This document shows, piece after piece, positions 37,510-45,549 of a stretch of DNA of 64,000 nucleotides. The position numbers and the translations under genes are program-made. The notes below the pieces were generated by a model. It saw only the letters and a list, made by a program, of their open reading frames with translations, was not told the origin of the DNA and made no database searches. The number at the start of each line of letters is the position of its first letter. Position 1 is the first letter of the stretch. Source of the DNA: Glandiceps talaboti (taxonomy: Eukaryota > Hemichordata > Enteropneusta > Spengelidae); contig NC_135559.1 in assembly GCF_964340395.1 (NCBI RefSeq), forward strand, positions 4,750,501 to 4,814,500. Direction: 5' to 3'.

Positions 37510-40500
37510 AGTCTGTCTCTGTTTGTGTCTGTTTGTCTGTCTCTTTCTCTCTCTCTCTCTCTGTATTCTCTTTTACTTATCTAATAAATATACTTGCTAC
37601 ATTTGCATCTTATAACTAAGATAAACTCCTTCTTTCCTGTTATCATCAAAGTTGATACTATACACGATTATCATTTCAGATGGTGCTTACAGCTTATTTG
37701 ACATCAGTAAAGTTGTAGAAGCATTCACACCAACACCTGGACTAAAGGTAAGTTGATGTCAGCTGATGTAATTGTGGTCTCCAGTATTGCAATAATTTTG
37801 GTCTTCCATATTGTGATAATTTTCATTTAACTTAATATGTTTTCTTCTTTCATGTCCATGTTCAGTCGTTTCTAACAATGTTTGTGGATGAGAGTGTGAC
37901 ACATGCCAGGCGTCGCTCCATCAGTGAGGACGACAACCCTCCATCACCCATCGGCATGGATACCATGGATACATTCATGTCACAGACTTCAACTGCCTCA
38001 CCTATGTCCAGATCTGGTGGATTTGCACATCCCATGACCCCTCCGAGTAATCCTGCCACCCCTGCCTCACCACATGGTTCAGTCCTATCTCAGAGTGGGC
38101 AACAGTATGGAATGTCACCTGGACCAAGTGCATATCCACTGGCATCCCCACCATCAATACCTAGTGCTATCACCCCTTCACCGATACTTGGAACGCCCTC
38201 ACCAGGTAAGGCCATACAGATCTTGTTACTTGTTTCTCATACACCATGAATGGTTATACTGTCAGGAAACTCAATTCCAGAAAAGAAAAGAAAGAGTGTT
38301 TAGATTATCTCAAATATGTACAAATTCATTCAGTGCAAGAAAGAAAATTGAATTCGAAAGTAACAGTAATTTATTCACCTCGTAATATTTTTTCTTGTCT
38401 AGGTACACTTCTTACAACAAGTTCACCTAGCAGTATGGTTCATGAACCATCACCAGGTTCATTTGTGCCAGCACCATCACCAACATCTATGGGTATACAT
38501 ATATCAATGTCATCGCCAGCCAGTTCCTTTATGCCAGGTATGACAGTTATGTGTCTTGGTAATCAATTTCCTTGAAAAGAAATCTGGTGTCATCTATAAA
38601 TTGTTGAAATAGAGATCAAAATGATATCAATATTGAGTCATTTTAAAATCCAATATGGCCACCAAATCCAATATGGTCGCCAAATCCAATATGGCCACCA
38701 AATCCAATATGGCCACCAAATACTGTGTTAACCGTATGAGGAAATACAAGGTTGTTAATTTCTTTGAAAACATGACAGTTTCTTTTAAGTTTATTATTTC
38801 AAAAAGACCAGGAACAAGCTTTCAAATGGGAAAGGTTGAAGAGAATTGAAGAACTTTGATTTTCAGGACAACTTGTCCCAGAGGTGCATTCTACCTTCAC
38901 AACGAGTCATTTAGTGTTTTATTGTCCAACATACCTGTGCATGATAGATTTGTTATTGTTGCTTTTATTTCATAATGATAACTTAGTTGCATTTATGATA
39001 TTTGACTTTGTGTCTTGTAGGAATAGAAGGTGGGTCACCCTTTCCAAATCTTGGAATCACCATGCCATCACCCAGCGCACGTACTTGGGCAGGTAGCCCC
39101 TCCATACCTGGACCCTCCCCTGTAACACGTCATGGTATGGCCCACTCACCAGGCAACCCAGCGATGATGCATTCACCAGGGGGTGCCACAACCTCAACAA
39201 TTCCAGCAGGTAGGTCCATACATTACTCAGTCTGTTAATTTTCCTATGCCATTTACACTTGCCAGAATGTTCTACTCTTTGTATCACAAGAGTCCAAACA
39301 CAATACAACTTATAACATGTGATACTTTGTTTCCATAACAGCAATGACCAGTCCACCATTCAGGATCTTACCTCAGCGGTCCTGGGCTGCCTCCATACCT
39401 ACCTTACTGTCACATGAAGCCCTACATAGTTTGTTCACCCCATCACCACCACCTTGTGTGAGTGGTGGTCCATCTGCCTACATGTGTTGTCCAATGGAAA
39501 GGTTCCTTGGATCTGTATTCATGAAGAGGCATCTACATAGAGTTATACAGACCGATGATTCAGTAAGTATGACATCATCTTGAAATTTGTCTACCTGCCT
39601 AAGGGGTCAGCATAATATTTAGAATTTATAGATAGCTAAGGAGTTTATAACTTACAGACATCTCACTGTTACATATTTTTGAAAATATTTTTGGGCTGAA
39701 TTGGTTAAAACATTGTGAAATTATGTACCCTCCTAAGGGGTCACAGCATGTCAGGAATTTATTTGTAGCTAGGGGGTTTACATCTGCTTTCAAACATTTT
39801 GAAGCTCAATTAGCCTAGAATCCATGTAATGGGGTTTTGACTTTGTTATTTCAACATCAAAATTTACTATCCCCATCCGTATGGATTCCAGGCTCGAGCT
39901 GAATTGTTTATGACTTCATTGTGCAATTTGGTGCCCTCCTAAGGGGTCAGCATAGTGGTGAATTTATATGTACCTAAGGGGTTACAATTTTTGGAAACAT
40001 TTCAGAGTTGAAAAGGATATATTTTACAAGCTTGAATCTTATTTTATGTTTACAGCTTCAGTTGGCTACTACCAATGAACCAGGAGTTATTCAATTTCAG
40101 ACAGATTCACTGCAGTGTAGAGTTAACTTTAATCCTAACACACTGCAAACACTGCATCTCAAACTTACACCAAAACCAGGTAAGTTGTCACCCTGTAACT
40201 CTGTAGTGCTAAGAAATTGTGGTTTTCACCATACTCAAAGGAGGGACAGACATATTGCTGAAAATCATCTCTGTATGAAGTATTTATCTGTCAAGGTACA
40301 TGGTATGTTACATAGGAAGAGATATGCCAGCAATGCTTCATGTTATGCCAAAGTTACGACATTTTGTAAATAGTAGAAGAAGAACTAGTAAGACTTGTGT
40401 AGATTTGTGTATCTTATACCATAATTTTAGTGGGGAACACCAAAGGAACTTTGGCAATTTTCACATACTTACAATAGAAGTGTAAAATACTGTAGATTTA

Positions 40501-42865
40501 TAGTAGTACGTAGTGTATTACATAAGATATTGGTTTCATGATATCTTTCACATCTCATTATTTCAGAAACCAAAGACAACTGGACACAAGAGGAACTTCA
40601 AATCCTGGAGAAATTCTTTGAAACTAAGGTATGAAGATGTTGATAACACTGCCAGTGTCGTTTTATGAGTGAGTGAGTGAGTGAGTGAGTGAGTGAGTGA
40701 GTGAGTGAGTGAGTGAGTGAGTGAGTGAGTGAGTGAGTGAGTGAGTGAGTGAGTGAGTGAGTGAGTGAGTGAGTGAGTGAGTGAGTGAGTGAGTGAGTGA
40801 GTGAGTGAGTGAGTGAGTGAGTGAGTGAGTGAGTGAGTGAGTGAGTGATATTCTGAACAACATGATGCATCACTTTGAATTTAGGGAAGATGTACACAGA
40901 ATTCCAAACACCCAAATTTAAGCGGGTATTGAGATAAAATGAATTTGATTTGTATCAATCATGTTTACGTAGTAAAATGATATGCACATTATGCAAATGT
41001 TATGCTAATGTTTGTAAATTATGCAAATGTTATGCTATGAAGATAAATTTTGCTAATGTTATGGTAATGTTTGTAAATTATGCAAATGTTATGGTAATGT
41101 TAAATTAACTATCATGTTTTCTCATTGACAGGTTGTGTGTCCACCATTTAAAGCTAATGCATTGACAGCCTTTGGTAGATTACTAGGTGCCCCTAGAGCA
41201 ATACTAAAAGACTGTGTACAGATCATGAGACTGGAACTGGTAAGGAAACACAGACACAGACACAGACGCAGACACACACGTACATACAGACACACACACC
41301 CCACACACACGCACAGACATGCAAACAGACATGTGCACACATATACGTGCACACACGCATGCACACACACACACACACACACCATTTATATGTAAATGTC
41401 TGCTATGTTCTTGACCACACTACAGCATCATGCACAATAACATCAAAGCCCTTTCTGCTAAGGAATCATTACATTTCAATGTACATTTGTAATATTATCA
41501 TATGCTATATCTTATTTCATAGACATGATAAAAATATGGCAGTAGAATTGAGTGCATTGCTCAAAGGAACAATCCTCTTTCTCAAAACTTTTACTTGGTT
41601 GTGTACAAACAAATACCGCCTAGGGAGAAAGAGAAATAGCTTCAATACACTATGACAACCATGTCATTAATTGTGAGTGCCAAGAGTTGTATCAAAACAG
41701 CACCCTCTAGTGGTCAATTAACAAATTATTTGTGAATTTCACCTTCGACTACTAAAAGTATATTTAGTTGTCTGGGATTCCTATCCTTCTGCACTAACAG
41801 GAACACCATGACATGACTTCTAAGGATGAAACTATGTACTAAAATATTTTGCAATTTTTTCTTTTGTTACAGCTTCCAGATTTGTCATTGAAATGGACGG
41901 TACAGTGGTGTTTAACAATCCCACCTAGTGCTCCACCGATAGCACCACCAGGAACACCAGCTGTTGTCATCAAGAACAAAGTCCTGTTCTTTGTAAGTGT
42001 ACTAACTTTGTTGGTGGTTTACTACTGCCAGTTTCATGTTACTGTGTCTGATTGAACCATGCAGAAACCAACAAGGAAGTGTTCATGCTACACTTTAAGT
42101 TACAAAAACTACCAACAGTTTTAATTAAGTGATTGATTGATTGATTGATTGATTGATATGTATACCTTTTATTCGTACAGATTCAACTGACCCGTATTGG
42201 TGTAAATCTGCCTGTCCAATCAGAGCCACAGACTATAGTCATTCCTATTATCCATGATATACAGGCCAACAATACACAGCAAGCTGATGTTACTCTCAGA
42301 AACACACCAACTCCACAAGTAGCTACAGCTATCAGTAACATGCTAAGACGATGGGGTGAAATGGGTCCACATACAGGTAAGTACTAAGTTGACTTTTTAC
42401 ACAAGGCTTTCAATTGTAGGAACAACACCATTTACAACTTAGACATATGTGATATTTATTTATATATTTAATTTGATATTCTTTGTGTCCTGTAAGCCAG
42501 AGGGCTGGATGTGGCTCTTTTTTTGTTAATGTTATTTAAGTACTGTAGTCCACATAGGACACCTTAATAAACAAATAGCATAACATAACAAGTTGACTGA
42601 AAAAGATCAAAGTTGCACAAAGTTGCCCAAATATACTGTTTGCTCTGTATAAAAACTAAAAAGTTAAGTTTACTTTCTATAGCCATGCATATTACTGTAA
42701 AAGTTATTCATAGTACAGCAGTTGTATTTGCCTTATCATTTTCACAAGAAAAGTTGAAAATGATGATACAAGTTAACAAGTTTTCTTTGTTATTGTTACC
42801 TAGGTGATTGCACCATATATGCAGCAGTTAGAGAACTCATGGCAAATCTAGTCCTACCGCATTGA
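19431..42865 (+). CDS. MED14: Mediator complex subunit 14, 39 coding exons, 1,471 aa
   Basis: Architectural backbone subunit of Mediator, linking head, middle and tail modules at RNA polymerase II promoters in the nucleus. Exons: 19431-19591, 19881-19907, 20472-20577, 22482-22576, 24127-24205, 24458-24587, 25129-25169, 25535-25651, 26050-26128, 27255-27298, 27680-27768, 27946-28096, 28420-28488, 28955-28997, 29504-29629, 29962-30040, 30426-30588, 31272-31464, 32048-32079, 32337-32474, 32956-33032, 33847-33958, 34516-34711, 34979-35070, 35397-35546, 35841-35915, 36287-36363, 37096-37145, 37680-37747, 37866-38205, 38403-38537, 39021-39209, 39342-39562, 40056-40179, 40567-40628, 41132-41239, 41873-41992, 42181-42376, 42804-42865. 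They total 4,416 nt in one frame; human MED14 is 1,454 aa. Matches to human run end to end: LIEFLL near residue 36, [68 protein letters not shown] Pro/Ser-rich disordered stretch spans about 975-1170. Exon 2 is a 27-nt microexon. Introns 9 and 27 look U12-type. Confidence 0.96.
20578..21500 (+). repeat. Minisatellite in MED14 intron 3 derived from the exon 3 end plus its splice donor
   Basis: The 3' part of exon 3 ('aaagtgggctaacagtgctg', 'caaaagttgataagtgtggg') and its donor 'gtaagt' are repeated about 18 times. After two copies of about 70 bp the array settles into a 104-bp higher-order unit (51 + 53 bp) starting at 20772, 20876, 20980, 21084, 21188, 21292 and 21396, nearly identical between copies. 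Many monomers keep 'gtaagt' and also 'ctaacag', so they hold potential cryptic splice signals. The array follows the true exon 3 donor at 20,578 directly. Confidence 0.95.
21505..21850. mobile_element. Foldback MITE, family A
   Basis: Ends are 'ttaaagggaccatatggatg' and the inverted 'catccatatggcaattttaa'. Homology between the arms continues more than 100 bp inward, so almost the whole 346-bp element can fold on itself. Related copies lie at about 29,715, 48,881 and 53,193. It is non-coding and sits in MED14 intron 3, right after the exon-derived minisatellite. Confidence 0.8.
21774..22006. repeat. Near-perfect 233-bp palindrome in MED14 intron 3
   Basis: Arms 21,774-21,889 and 21,891-22,006 are reverse complements with two mismatches over 116 bp, centred on 21,890 with no loop. 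The left arm is the right end of the family A MITE plus about 40 bp of flank, so the palindrome arose by inverted duplication of that end. Confidence 0.9.
23170..23725. mobile_element. MITE-like element, family B, long form, in MED14 intron 4
   Basis: Inverted termini: left 'tactaagatagacaaacta' and right, reversed, 'ttactaaggtagccacaaac'. The interior shares 'acacaagtgggtgat' with the other copies but carries extra sequence. No open reading frame with recognisable transposase motifs. Confidence 0.6.
24541..24930 (+). repeat. Tandem array of the exon 6 end plus splice donor in MED14 intron 6
   Basis: The last part of exon 6 ('caactagctaatttgtct') together with its donor is repeated downstream. 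Donor-like GT sites fall at 24588 (the true one), 24659, 24723, 24794, 24858 and 24922, spaced alternately 71 and 64 bp. Five of six keep 'gtaagtatt' and one has 'gtaaatatt'. Use of a downstream donor would lengthen exon 6. Confidence 0.93.
26180..26510. mobile_element. MITE-like element, family B, complete copy inside the U12 intron
   Basis: 331 bp, bounded by 'actctggtaattgaa' and the inverted 'cgatctccagagt', with inner inverted motif 'ctaagatagacacaaact'. The best complete copy of the family in this window. Confidence 0.7.
26655..26885. repeat. Degenerate GATG/GACA/GTCA tetranucleotide array
   Basis: Interleaved runs of gatg, gaca and gtca in a repeating order of about 65 bp ('agatggatgga' then 'cagacagtcagtcag'). 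In MED14 intron 9. Confidence 0.9.
27521..27640. repeat. (GT)n/(ATGT)n microsatellite in MED14 intron 10
   Basis: GT run, then about ten ATGT units, then GT again. Open frames here are repeat translations. Confidence 0.95.
28489..28572. repeat. (GT)n/(ATGT)n microsatellite starting at the exon 13 splice donor
   Basis: The donor of intron 13 reads 'gtatgtatgtgtgtg' and continues straight into the repeat, so the splice site itself is the first unit. Confidence 0.93.
29042..29150. repeat. Degenerate TTGA/TGGC tetranucleotide repeat in MED14 intron 14
   Basis: Runs of 'ttgattga' and 'ctggctgg' starting about 45 bases after the exon 14 donor. Confidence 0.85.
29715..29895. mobile_element. Truncated family A element in MED14 intron 15
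   Basis: Aligns to the right half of the element at 53,193-53,527: 'ttgcaatgtattgagtt', 'tttcacattgatttt', then the terminus 'ctcatccctacggccatttt', where the family has 'ccatatggcca'. The left half is absent. Confidence 0.7.
30158..30395. mobile_element. MITE-like element, family D, in MED14 intron 16
   Basis: Starts 'tagactgtaagatacg' and ends with inverted 'cataccttacagacta'. Sub-terminal 'caccctcac' and 'tgagggtg' are also inverted. 238 bp, non-coding. A shorter copy lies at 36,416-36,526. Confidence 0.8.
30530..30650 (+). repeat. Decayed tandem duplication of the exon 17 end in MED14 intron 17
   Basis: Exon 17 positions from about 30,530 to 30,588 ('aagaagatttcacaacata' ... 'gacattctaac') reappear at about 30,597-30,650 ('aagaagattccacaatatt' ... 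'gacattccaatg') just after the donor. The copy has small deletions and no donor. Confidence 0.75.
31427..31820 (+). repeat. Tandem array of the exon 18 end plus splice donor in MED14 intron 18
   Basis: The exon 18 terminus ('ccacacagtgcaacacatgg', 'tccagagacacaactgcatg') and its donor recur four more times, separated by CAGT microsatellite. Donors lie at 31465 (true), 31564, 31671, 31745 and 31815. The second is exactly 99 bases on and the frame stays open, so its use would insert 33 residues in frame. Confidence 0.94.
32249..32361 (+). repeat. Tandem duplication of the intron 19 end and exon 20 start
   Basis: 'atgatatgcaaatatt' followed by 'catctccat' and 'ccaatcag' occurs at 32,249-32,301 and again at 32,311-32,361. 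The second copy holds the true acceptor and the first codons of exon 20. The upstream copy has lost the AG. Confidence 0.85.
33115..33358. repeat. 32-bp minisatellite, about 7.6 copies, MED14 intron 21
   Basis: The unit begins 'gtcttgtgggttgtgagag' and ends 'ttatttgggtata', with very little divergence between copies. I see no resemblance to exon 21, so unlike its neighbours this array is not clearly exon-derived. Confidence 0.95.
34180..34390. mobile_element. Family G dispersed repeat in MED14 intron 22
   Basis: Shares 'gatagtttgatgaaata', 'acaggcat' and 'gggaaagaaa' with 9,540-9,620, and ends with an inverted version of the family terminus ('ggttattggaaacaa'). Boundaries are approximate. 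Confidence 0.5.
34637..34837 (+). repeat. Exon 23 fragment duplicated into MED14 intron 23, with an AATC microsatellite between
   Basis: Exon 23 bases 34,637-34,678 ('caacagttactacaagactg', 'gcaagccattggacatct') recur at 34,794-34,837 as 'caacaataactacaggattg' and 'gcaagccattggatgact'. Between them, right after the donor, lies an (AATC)n run at about 34,725-34,772. Confidence 0.88.
35086..35285. repeat. (CTGT)n/(CT)n microsatellite just inside MED14 intron 24
   Basis: Begins 15 bases after the exon 24 donor at 35,071 and runs about 200 bases with mixed CTGT and CT blocks. Confidence 0.95.
36364..37095 (+). other. MED14 intron 27, second U12-type intron
   Basis: The donor is 'gtatcctttg' after exon 27. 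The branch-like 'caccttaac' at 37,076-37,084 lies about 12 bases before the acceptor 'ttaag'. The join gives FRSIYCLDI, aligned to FRNMYCIDI in human MED14. The region just upstream of the branch is tandemly duplicated (37,006-37,042 and 37,044-37,080, 38-bp period). Confidence 0.82.
36416..36526. mobile_element. MITE-like element, family D, short form, inside the U12 intron
   Basis: 111 bp, starting 'tagactgtaagatgca' and ending with inverted 'cataccttacaaacta', with 'ccaccctcac' and 'gtgagggtg' inside. An internally deleted relative of 30,158-30,395. Confidence 0.78.
37345..37398. repeat. Family F internal fragment in MED14 intron 28
   Basis: 'agtaaagccagca', 'gacagtttgacaatgccta' and 'ctgaacaggtga' match the interior of the element at 47,742-47,943. 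No inverted termini are visible here. Confidence 0.55.
37455..37570. repeat. (CTGT)n/(CT)n microsatellite in MED14 intron 28
   Basis: About 14 CTGT units followed by mixed CTGT/CT tracts. Confidence 0.95.
38648..38720. repeat. 18-bp tandem repeat, four copies, MED14 intron 31
   Basis: The unit 'ccaatatggccaccaaat' is repeated four times with one variant base. The unit length is a multiple of three, so it reads open in several frames, but it lies inside the intron. Confidence 0.92.
39595..40015. repeat. Three degenerate copies of a repeat of about 130 bp, with a small inverted-repeat insert, MED14 intron 33
   Basis: Each copy has 'cctaaggggtca', then 'gaatttat' and 'agctaagg' or similar, near 39,598, 39,731 and 39,940. 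Between the second and third is an 83-bp insert (39,812-39,894) with 14-bp inverted ends 'agcctagaatccat' and 'atggattccaggct'. Confidence 0.75.
40665..40849. repeat. (GAGT)n microsatellite, about 46 units, MED14 intron 35
   Basis: Uninterrupted GAGT starting about 36 bases after the exon 35 donor. Minus-strand open frames rich in 'THSL' are its translation. Confidence 0.98.
40975..41110. repeat. Degenerate tandem repeat carrying ATGCAAAT octamers, MED14 intron 35
   Basis: 'aaattatgcaaatgttatg' recurs three times with related 'tgctaatgtt' units. ATGCAAAT is the POU-factor octamer, but recurrence here is explained by the repeat itself. Confidence 0.8.
41240..41385. repeat. CA-rich microsatellite starting at the exon 36 donor
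   Basis: Mixed 'acacag' and (CA)n runs begin within 10 bases of the donor 'gtaagg' of MED14 intron 36. Confidence 0.92.
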
Positions 42866-43867
42866 GTGACCCCTCACCTTTGACCTTGGATGACCTATGC
42901 CCTTACCCATGTGCTGAAAGATCTCCATAGGAATCAACATGAATATTCCATGATGAAATGAAGAGCTGTTCAACACACCACAATTCATTCTAATATTAGA
43001 TTTCCAACTTTATACATGTAATTTATGCAAAGAACATGTCAAACTTTACAAGCCATATTTCAGTTCTGTGGGGGGAAGGGGGAGGGAGGAGTTAGTAATG
43101 TTAGGAAAATTCCTTGAGTAAATTTATACGTAAGAGAAGCAAATACAACTCTCTCATGTTATTTAGAGTAACAAATCACAGATTACAAAATATGGCTTGT
43201 TTTCGGCATTGGTATTCATCTTTAGTACTGTGAAAGTATGTACTGCCCATGTCATGTTAGTGTTCACTGACTCTTCTTGATACAGAGATGCAGAAATCAT
43301 TAAGAAACTGCACATTTTATACTCTTAAGATTGCAAGATTACAATTTCTTGCTACATTGTGTCTATTAGAAATAAACCATTAGAATGTACAGCAACTAGA
43401 CACAGACATGCAGACGTCTATTGTTTTGATGTCTGCATAGTGGTACATTAGTTCATTTCATTTTAGACAAAACGTTGCAAAAAACTGTATTCATTCAATC
43501 TTGCTATCTTAAAGTATAGCATGTACAGTTTCTAAATGGTTTCTGTGTGGTTGTATCAAACAGAGCCTGGAAACACTAACATGAAATGGGCTGTATTTTG
43601 GAACTAAACTTCATCAACTGAAACAAATTTGACACCAAAATAAATCAGTGTGAAAATAGAATCACTAGAAATTCAACTATTGAACATATTCTTTCACTAC
43701 CTTTCAAATATTTGCTGGCACTTCCTTCAGTGGCAGTAGTTATATTATACTTAAAAGACAAATTAATTTAGGAATGATTTATAGTATTTATACTTTCCAA
43801 GTAAATTTTGCTATGCAAAGTTTGTCAAAGTGTAGCAATCTATGTAGGATTTGTAAATAGCAATTAT
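42866..43867 (+). other. MED14 3' UTR and flank
   Basis: Non-coding sequence after the MED14 stop (TGA at 42,863-42,865). A canonical AATAAA at 43,371-43,376 is a plausible polyadenylation signal, giving a 3' UTR of about 530 bases. Confidence 0.6.
43371..43376 (+). promoter_or_regulatory. Candidate MED14 polyadenylation signal
   Basis: AATAAA in 'agaaataaaccatt', about 506 bases after the stop codon. Another AATAAA at 44,889 would give a longer form. Confidence 0.45.
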
Positions 43868-44339
43868 AACCAGTGACACGCACGCAGTAACAAGCAGAAT
43901 TTGTTACAAACAGGGAAAGTAAACAAATAAATTGGATTAACCCATAAGGTGCTAACTATGAGAAAACATGTATTGATGTATCCCCTTCAGTTTTGCTAAC
44001 TACGTGAAAACTCGTACAACGGTTTTGGATAGCCATGCACATGTTTTGATAACGATTTTTAATAACACAACACAGTATTTTGTATGTATGGAGATGTGTG
44101 TGTTACATTTCATGCCTTGATAAAAACAGTCTTATGGCTTCTTAACATGAACATGAAGAAAAGCCAGGGGAACTGGAGATTTGTTTGTGAATATGAACTA
44201 TTAGAGTAAAGAGGCCATACAACTGTTCTTATCAAATGATGGAATGTAATATAGTCTCTCTACTTCCAGCAAGCTGTACCAAGTGTTAGTAATCCAATTC
44301 ATCTGTTTGTAGCTTGTTACTGCTTACATGTCACAGGTT
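43868..44339. mobile_element. Foldback/MITE-like element, family C, downstream of MED14
   Basis: The left end holds 'gcagtaacaagcag' and 'ttacaaacagggaaagtaaa'. The right end holds the inverted 'agcttgttactgc'. Shares ends and interior ('ttgtttgtgaatatgaac' inverted) with 4401-4768. Confidence 0.7.
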
Positions 44340-44663
44340 GTATATGTATTTGTAGACTTATTAATTGTAATCTGTGTCTTTTTACTGTTCACAACTCTAG
44401 AAAGGCACATGATGAGATAGACTGTAGTTTTCTGATACATAACATCTAAACTATTTCAGAAAAATGTATCCACAGCAATTTTTTTCTTTAATTTAAATAG
44501 ATTTTATCATTTTATATTTCTCTTTTTTTTGCATAAAACTTTGTAAATATATTGAATTTTACATAGTGGAATATAGAGGAAAAACAGGTAGACAGTTATA
44601 GTACATATTCTCATTTAAGAACATGCTGTATAGTGAGATGTCACTTTTGTAGTGTTCACAAGT

Positions 44664-44873
44664 ACGTCCATTGTATAGTGTACCCATGATGCAATATGTA
44701 CCCATGATGCAATGTATGTCCATTGTATAGTGTACCCATGATGCAATGTGTACCCATGTTGCAATGGGTGTACATTGTATTGACCCATGATGCAATGTGT
44801 GTCCATTGTATAGTGTACCCATGATGCAATGTGTGTCCATTGTATAGTGTACCCATGATGCAATGTGTGTCCA
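44664..44873. repeat. Tandem repeat, 34-bp unit with 18-bp subunits
   Basis: 'gtccattgtatagtgt' plus 'acccatgatgcaatgtgt' alternate in six to seven units. Minus-strand open frames rich in 'HHGYTIQW' are its translation. Confidence 0.93.
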
Positions 44874-45549
44874 TTCAACTGAAGGAGTAATAAATCTGAT
44901 AACAACATAAAGCAAATAGCAGTTGTTCATTTCTGTGAGTGTGCTATTGGTGGTAGTGTGACCGTAATGTTTGCTGGAAGGTAGAAGCTGAACATCAAAC
45001 CATCAGGGGATTTAAAAAATTTCTTGGTCTCCATTTGGACATATTTTAATCCATGGACTGTTTCATATTATCCCCATCCCTATCTGGTTGTATACTGGAC
45101 ATAACTAAACTGTGTATTCTTGACCAGCTGCTTGTTGTCATGGGAACAATCTGACACGATATTACTGCAGTGTTACTCAAAGGTCGATCAAATCTGGAAC
45201 ATGGAGTTTACTGTAACCTTATAGAGATGAAAATGAAAACATTAATTTTTGAAATACTACTGAATGAGTTGGTCATATATTTTATTACTGAAAATGAAAT
45301 AGTCAAAATTTTCTTTTGAAGATGATCGGTGAAGCAGGTCTTGAGTACTTGTTTGCAGTTATGTTTCATAAAGGTTGTTTACCTCAAAAACAGTGGAAGT
45401 ACACTATCAAAATGTTTATCAATTATTGGTGAGTTTATCTATAGCTAACATGTGGCATTTCCCACCAGAGATTTTAGATATATTAATACACCCTGGTTGC
45501 CATTACAAGAGTTAACAGCGTGAAACAGAGACAGAACGCAGTATTCAAT
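44874..45549. other. 5' flank of the GH81 gene
   Basis: No coding sequence recognised before the GH81 start codon. It should contain that gene's promoter and 5' UTR. Confidence 0.45.

Noticed and set aside
38867-38883. Possible 17-nt microexon between MED14 exons 31 and 32
   Set aside because: It has AG and GT at its ends, but its length would break the frame between exons 31 and 32.
40598-40915. Minus-strand open frame of repeated Thr-His-Ser-Leu
   Set aside because: A translation of the GAGT microsatellite.
40975-41110. Cluster of POU octamer enhancer sites
   Set aside because: The ATGCAAAT copies are explained by one tandem repeat unit in an intron; there is no independent sign of an enhancer.
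44559-44930. Minus-strand open frame with repeated His-Gly-Tyr-Thr
   Set aside because: A translation of the 34-bp tandem repeat; the unit produces open frames by composition.
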